A stretch of DNA of 64,000 nucleotides from Streptomyces sp. NBC_01268 (GTDB lineage: Bacteria > Actinomycetota > Actinomycetes > Streptomycetales > Streptomycetaceae), in the NCBI RefSeq assembly GCF_036240795.1, contig NZ_CP108454.1, forward strand, positions 682,001 through 746,000. Reading direction: 5' to 3'. The notes beneath the pieces are model-generated. The model worked only from the letters and a program-made list of their open reading frames with translations, did no database searches and was not told the DNA's origin. The position numbers and the translations under genes were made by a program. Shown here piece by piece: positions 60,370 to 64,000 of this stretch (its first letter is position 1; each line of letters begins with the position of its first letter).

Positions 60370-61892
60370 TGCCGCCCGCCGCCGCCCGGCCGAGCGTCGT
60401 CGTCGTCCTCACCGACCAGCAGCGGTGGGACACCACCGGCGCGCACGGCAACCCCGCCGGGGTGACCCCGGAGTTCGACCGGCTGGCCCGCGAGGGCACG
60501 CTGGTCGAGCAGGCGGTCACGCCCAATCCGGTGTGCGCGCCGGCCCGTGCGGCGCTGCAGACGGGCCGCTATCCGACGGCCACCGGGGTGTTCCGCAACG
60601 GACTTCCGCTCGGAGCGGAACTCCCCACGCTGGCCGGGACCTTCGCCGAGGCCGGGTACGTCACCGGCTACATCGGCAAGTGGCACCTGTCGGGCGAGGA
60701 CAACCCCGACGGCCCGGTCCCGCCCGGCCGGCGCGGCGGCTACGAGCACTGGCTCGCTTCGGACCGGCTGGAGTTCACCTCCGACGCGTACCGGACGGTG
60801 GTGTACGACGAGGAGGGCGAGCCGGTCCGGCTGCCGGGGTACCGCTCGGACGCCCTGATCGACGCGGCGATCCGTTTCGTGGCCGACCACCACGAGCGGC
60901 CCTTCCTGCTCTTCCTCTCCCTCCTGGAACCGCACCACCAGAACGCCACCGACAGCTACCCTGCGCCCGTCGGCTACCGGGAGCGCTACGAGGGCCGGTG
61001 GCTGCCCCCCGATCTCGCGGCGCTCAGTCCCGGGGCCGCGCAGGGCGGCGCGCACCGGCACCTCGGCGGCTACCTGGGCCAGATCAGACGCGTCGACGAG
61101 GGGGTGGGGCGGCTGCGGGACGCGCTGCGCGGCCTGGGCATCGAGGACGACACCCTGATCGCCTGGACCGCCGACCACGGTTCGCACTTCCGAACGCGCA
61201 ACGGCGAGTACAAGCGCTCCGCCCACGAGGCCTCGGTGCGCGTGCCGTTCGCACTCACCGGCCCCGGATTCCGCGGCGGCGGCGTCATCCGCCATCCGGT
61301 CTCCACCGTGGACCTGATGCCGACGCTCCTCGACGCGGCGGGCCTGAAGGTCCCGGAGGGCGTGCAGGGGCGTTCGCTGCGGCCGCTGGTGGGCGGCGGG
61401 TCCGACCCCGAGCGCCCGTACTCGGTGTTCGTGCAGATCAGCGAGGACGTGATCGGGCGGGCGGTGCGCACGGAGCGGTGGAAGTACGTGGTGACGGCGC
61501 CGCCCGGCCCCGATCCCTGGTGGCATCCGGACGCCGACCGCTACCGCGAGAGCGAGCTGTACGACCTGGCGGCCGATCCGTACGAGCTGGAGAACCTGGC
61601 CGGACTCACCTCCCACCGGCGGGTGGCCGACGGGCTGCGGGACTCCCTCGCCGCGTGGCTGCGCGAGGTGGAGGGCGCTGATCCGGTCATCGAGGCGGCG
61701 GCGCCGCGCACGCTCGACCAGCGCTCCCCGGACTCCTTCCCGCACGACCGGCTGCCGTGGGAGGGGGTGCGCTTCGGGCACGCCCCACGACGCCCCGCCA
61801 CCCGGCCGGGAAGGCCGGGAGAGCCGGAAGGGTCCGGGCGGTCAGGAGGGCCGGGGAGGAAGGGGGGTCAGGAGCCGGACGGTACGGCGTAG
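60369..61892 (+). CDS. Sulfatase (type I, formylglycine-dependent)
   Basis: 507 residues. The signature NPVCAPARAALQTG has its Cys at 56, the residue modified to formylglycine; the N-terminal VVVLTDQQRWDTTGAHG binds metal. GKWHL and DHGSHF follow. No signal peptide. Different from the first sulfatase (771 residues), so substrates likely differ. Translationally coupled to the dioxygenase. The C-terminal ~45 residues are Gly/Arg-rich and may be unstructured. Its end overlaps the convergent cupin gene by 25 bases. Confidence 0.9.
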   Translation: MPPAAARPSVVVVLTDQQRWDTTGAHGNPAGVTPEFDRLAREGTLVEQAVTPNPVCAPARAALQTGRYPTATGVFRNGLPLGAELPTLAGTFAEAGYVTGYIGKWHLSGEDNPDGPVPPGRRGGYEHWLASDRLEFTSDAYRTVVYDEEGEPVRLPGYRSDALIDAAIRFVADHHERPFLLFLSLLEPHHQNATDSYPAPVGYRERYEGRWLPPDLAALSPGAAQGGAHRHLGGYLGQIRRVDEGVGRLRDALRGLGIEDDTLIAWTADHGSHFRTRNGEYKRSAHEASVRVPFALTGPGFRGGGVIRHPVSTVDLMPTLLDAAGLKVPEGVQGRSLRPLVGGGSDPERPYSVFVQISEDVIGRAVRTERWKYVVTAPPGPDPWWHPDADRYRESELYDLAADPYELENLAGLTSHRRVADGLRDSLAAWLREVEGADPVIEAAAPRTLDQRSPDSFPHDRLPWEGVRFGHAPRRPATRPGRPGEPEGSGRSGGPGRKGGQEPDGTA

Positions 61893-62239
61893 TCGCCGAA
61901 GCCGACCCAGTCGAGGGCCACGCAGGGCTCGTCGCCGAGCACCCAGGCGTCGTGTCCCGGCTGGACCTCGTAGAAGTCACCGGGGCCCAGCTCCGCGCTG
62001 TCGCCGCCGTCCAGGACCACCTTGATCCGGCCGCTGACGACATAGCCGACGTGGTGCGCCTGGCAGCTGTCGGTGCCCGCGATGGGCTTCACGTGCTTGG
62101 TCCACTGCCAGCCCGGTTCGAACACGGCCCTGCCGATCTGGCCCTTGTCCGTGTTGAGCAGGTCCAGCCGGCCCTTGCCCCCGTCGAAGGGGCGGGTCTC
62201 GTCTGCGGAGTCGAAGCTCCTGGAAACGATTCCGGTCAT
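61868..62239 (-). CDS. Cupin domain protein
   Basis: 123 residues, a single cupin barrel: HHVGYVVSGRIKVVL and GPGDFYEVQPGHDAWVLGD are the two cupin motifs. Such small proteins bind a metal or small ligand; the substrate is unknown. The ATG at 62239 has GGGGAGG upstream. It is convergent with the sulfatase gene, so a role in the sulfur locus is not shown. Confidence 0.82.
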   Translation of the reverse strand: MTGIVSRSFDSADETRPFDGGKGRLDLLNTDKGQIGRAVFEPGWQWTKHVKPIAGTDSCQAHHVGYVVSGRIKVVLDGGDSAELGPGDFYEVQPGHDAWVLGDEPCVALDWVGFGDYAVPSGS

Positions 62240-62389
62240 CGTCGTCCGCCTCCCCGGCGGTGGAACGTGGAACCCCGAGTCCACTTCCAGGCTACGCCGC
62301 GAGGGCCGGGCGCACTTCCCGCGCCGGTCGACCGCCCGGCGCCCGCCCGGAACCGATGCCGACCGGCCGCGTCGTGGCCGTAAACCACG

Positions 62390-62418
62390 TTGTCGTACAA
62401 GATCGGCTCGGGCTACCG
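62390..62418 (+). promoter_or_regulatory. Promoter with FadR/GntR-like operator
   Basis: TTGTCG and CTACCG 17 bases apart. TTGTCGTACAA (62390-62400) fits the TNGTNNNACNA pattern of FadR-subfamily GntR regulators. It lies in the 347-base gap 62240-62586 before the VOC gene. A very short ORF (18 residues) begins at 62426 after GGAGG, too close to it to be convincing. Confidence 0.4.
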
Positions 62419-62586
62419 TGGAGGCATGACTGCCGGGTCGGCCATGGGCCGTGAGCGAGTAGGGCACCCGGCCGTGGCGTGAGCGCCGCCGGGTGGTGGG
62501 CGCGGGGTCCGCCGCGGCCGTCCCTCCCGTACCGCGTGTACGGGGCAGGAGACAGTCGACAGCGCTTGCCCGTGAAAGGACCCCCC

Positions 62587-62970
62587 ATGACCGCTGAGCT
62601 CAACCACACCGTCGTGTACGCCCGTGACCGGCGGGTCTCCGCCGAGTTCCTCGCCGAGGTGCTCGGCCTCGCGGTCGGTGCCCCGATGGGCCCGTTCCTG
62701 CCGGTGGACACCGGCAACGGCGTGACCCTGGACTACTACCAGCAGGGCGACGAGCCGTTCACCCCCACCCACTACGCGTTCCTCGTGCCGGACGCCGAGT
62801 TCGACACGATGATCGACCGTCTCGAGCGGATGCGGGTGACGTACTACGCCGATCCGAACCACACCGAGCCGGGGCGGATCAACCACCGTTACGGCGGCCG
62901 GGGCGCCTACTTCGACGACCCCGACGGCCACAACATGGAGATCATCACCCGCCCGTACGCGCGCCGTTGA
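62587..62970 (+). CDS. VOC (glyoxalase/dioxygenase) family protein
   Basis: 127 residues: LNHTVVYARDRRVSAEFLAE at the start and GRGAYFDDPDGHNMEIITRP at the end give the metal-binding His and Glu of the fold. Substrate unknown. The ATG has AAAGGA upstream. A possible GntR-type operator lies about 190 bases before it. Its end overlaps the P450 remnant. Confidence 0.83.
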   Translation: MTAELNHTVVYARDRRVSAEFLAEVLGLAVGAPMGPFLPVDTGNGVTLDYYQQGDEPFTPTHYAFLVPDAEFDTMIDRLERMRVTYYADPNHTEPGRINHRYGGRGAYFDDPDGHNMEIITRPYARR

Positions 62971-63296
62971 CCTCGATCGGCAGCCGGGCGAGACGCCGGA
63001 CGAAGAGGCTCGGCACGTAGGCGGGGGCGGTGCCCGCCGACTGCGTGAGGTCGCTGGTCGCCGACAGCAGGAGGCGCAGGGCGACCACGGCCTCCAGGCG
63101 GGCCAGGCTCGACACCGGCGTCCGCCCAGGCGGTGAGCCGCGCCGCGTCGGCGTCGGGGAGCCCGAGGACGCGGGCGATGACGAGCACCGGGAGCGGCGC
63201 GGCGACTTCGGACATCCGGTCACCGCCGCCGCGCGCGGCGAGGGCCGCGATCCGGGGTGCGGCGATCCCCTCGACGGCGGCGCGCCAGGACTCCAC
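62945..63296 (-). pseudogene. Cytochrome P450 remnant
   Basis: Two pieces of P450 sequence remain. One frame has ESWRAAVEGIAAPRIAALAA and LPVLVIARVLGLPDADAARL, the helix region after the early core. A second frame has LEAVVALRLLLSAT and YVPSLFVRRLARLPIEVN, the usual C-terminus. The N-terminus, the oxygen-binding I-helix and the heme-ligand Cys region are gone, and the two parts are out of frame. So a large internal deletion has destroyed the gene. Confidence 0.75.
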
Positions 63297-63588
63297 GGCG
63301 CCTCGGGCGGCCGGGCGGTCCGGGCCGGGGACGGAGGATGGAGGACGGCGCGTGACGAATCAAGAGGTAATGCGCATATCAATGCGGTGCTCTTCTTGAT
63401 CTTCCCCTGAACGCTTGTTGAACATTCCCCATCTTTGGCAGTTCCACGCATATACGGACGCCCATTTCTGTGCACATCCGGTATCGGGCAGATCTACACA
63501 TAAAGGCCAGATAAGAGCACAATGAAACCGCGGCACCCGTGCCGCAAACGCGGTCAGACGTGCAGGACGCCAGAAGGAGGCGAGTCGT
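63297..63588. other. AT-richer intergenic region before the SPW gene
   Basis: 292 bases with markedly more A/T than the neighbours, including CATATACGG and ACATAAAGG stretches. It must hold the promoter of the next gene, but I cannot pick -35/-10 pairs with confidence. Confidence 0.5.
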
Positions 63589-64000
63589 ATGGCCGACGTC
63601 TCTCACCGTCCCGGTGATATCAGCGGACACCCCGACGCGGGAGAAATGCGGGACCGTTATGCCCGTGTGCTGCAGACCCGTGGTGTGGCAGCGGTCGAGG
63701 AGCTGGTGATCCTGGCCGGCATCTACGCCGCGGTCTCCGCGTGGACCGTCCACTTCGCCGCCGCAAAGCCGGAACTGGCCATCAGCAACCTGATCGTCGG
63801 CATCGCTCTCGCCGGCCTCGGGCTGTGCATGTCGATGGCTCCGGAGCGGTCCCAGGACCTCAACTTCGTGGTCCTGCTGCTCGGTGCATGGCTGATCGTC
63901 TCCCCCTGGGTCGTCTCCCGGGACGCCGGTACCGGCGCGATCCTCAGCAATGTCATCACCGGCGCGTGCGTCTGTCTCTTCGCCCTCACCGCGGGCGGAC
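63589..64000 (+). CDS. SPW-repeat membrane protein (partial)
   Basis: About 137 residues before the window ends, start MADVSHRPGDISGHPDAGE. Four hydrophobic segments (for example ELVILAGIYAAVSAWTVHF and VVLLLGAWLIVSPWVVS) include the GxWLxxSPW repeat of PF03779. Function of this actinobacterial family is unknown. The ATG has AGAAGGAGG upstream. The C-terminus is beyond the window. Confidence 0.8.
   Translation, partial: MADVSHRPGDISGHPDAGEMRDRYARVLQTRGVAAVEELVILAGIYAAVSAWTVHFAAAKPELAISNLIVGIALAGLGLCMSMAPERSQDLNFVVLLLGAWLIVSPWVVSRDAGTGAILSNVITGACVCLFALTAGG

Noticed and set aside
62426-62482. 18-residue ORF with GGAGG directly before the ATG
   Set aside because: Spacing of one base is too short and the peptide lacks any known leader pattern.

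Overview
The window is high-GC actinobacterial DNA and almost certainly comes from a Streptomyces chromosome. The reasons are dense GC-rich genes with strong G/C bias in third codon positions, frequent GTG starts, ATGA/TGATG gene overlaps, long open frames on both strands, and several Streptomyces-type control elements. These elements are a rifamycin-associated element upstream of helR, DasR/chitinase-type repeats, a DmdR-type iron box, and a cysteine-rich RRHVDLC leader peptide. I saw no rRNA, tRNA, CRISPR array, transposase or phage gene, so this looks like chromosomal metabolic and accessory DNA.

Layout. Positions 1-6.7 kb hold helR (3' end outside the window), a 3-hydroxyisobutyryl-CoA hydrolase, a membrane-anchored PAS-GAF-SpoIIE phosphatase with an anti-sigma-type kinase domain, and a VOC protein. 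6.7-16.2 kb hold a secreted CBM2-FnIII-FnIII-GH18 chitinase, an erythromycin-esterase-like protein divergent from a double MerR regulator, a TetR regulator, a phosphoribosyltransferase/hydrolase fusion, a secreted serine hydrolase, a protein of unknown function and a coenzyme-F420:NADP reductase-like protein. 16.2-19.5 kb form an asparagine-degradation module of asparaginase and aspartate ammonia-lyase with a divergent Lrp/AsnC regulator. 19.6-28.2 kb hold two secreted proteins (one an endonuclease I), a degenerate EntE-like adenylation protein, a flavodoxin-like oxidoreductase, a GntR regulator, an iron-box-controlled membrane protein and a VWA pair. 28.2-33.4 kb hold a two-component system, an acyltransferase, a DUF1023-type hydrolase and a RibD-like reductase. 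33.4-46.2 kb hold a Tat-exported molybdenum hydroxylase and many small enzymes.

The two most interesting regions are adjacent. At 46.3-49.3 kb, three minus-strand genes joined by 4-base overlaps encode two paralogous beta-rich proteins, each with a long Ser/Thr/Ala-rich segment like a pore-former's, followed by a trypsin-like protease with an intact His-Asp-Ser triad. None has a signal peptide. I could not assign this trio to a described system. It resembles in outline a protease-activated pore-forming system.

At 49.4-61.9 kb lies an organosulfur-scavenging locus. A 23-residue cysteine-rich leader peptide heads a minus-strand operon of substrate-binding protein, two permeases, a fused double ATPase, a tiny 59-residue ORF and a sulfatase. 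A ROK regulator follows, and divergent from it are a TauD/AtsK-type dioxygenase and a second sulfatase. A shared 15-base motif precedes both transcription units, which suggests joint control by sulfur supply and by the ROK protein. The window ends with a cupin, a VOC protein, the remains of a cytochrome P450 gene and the start of an SPW-repeat membrane protein.
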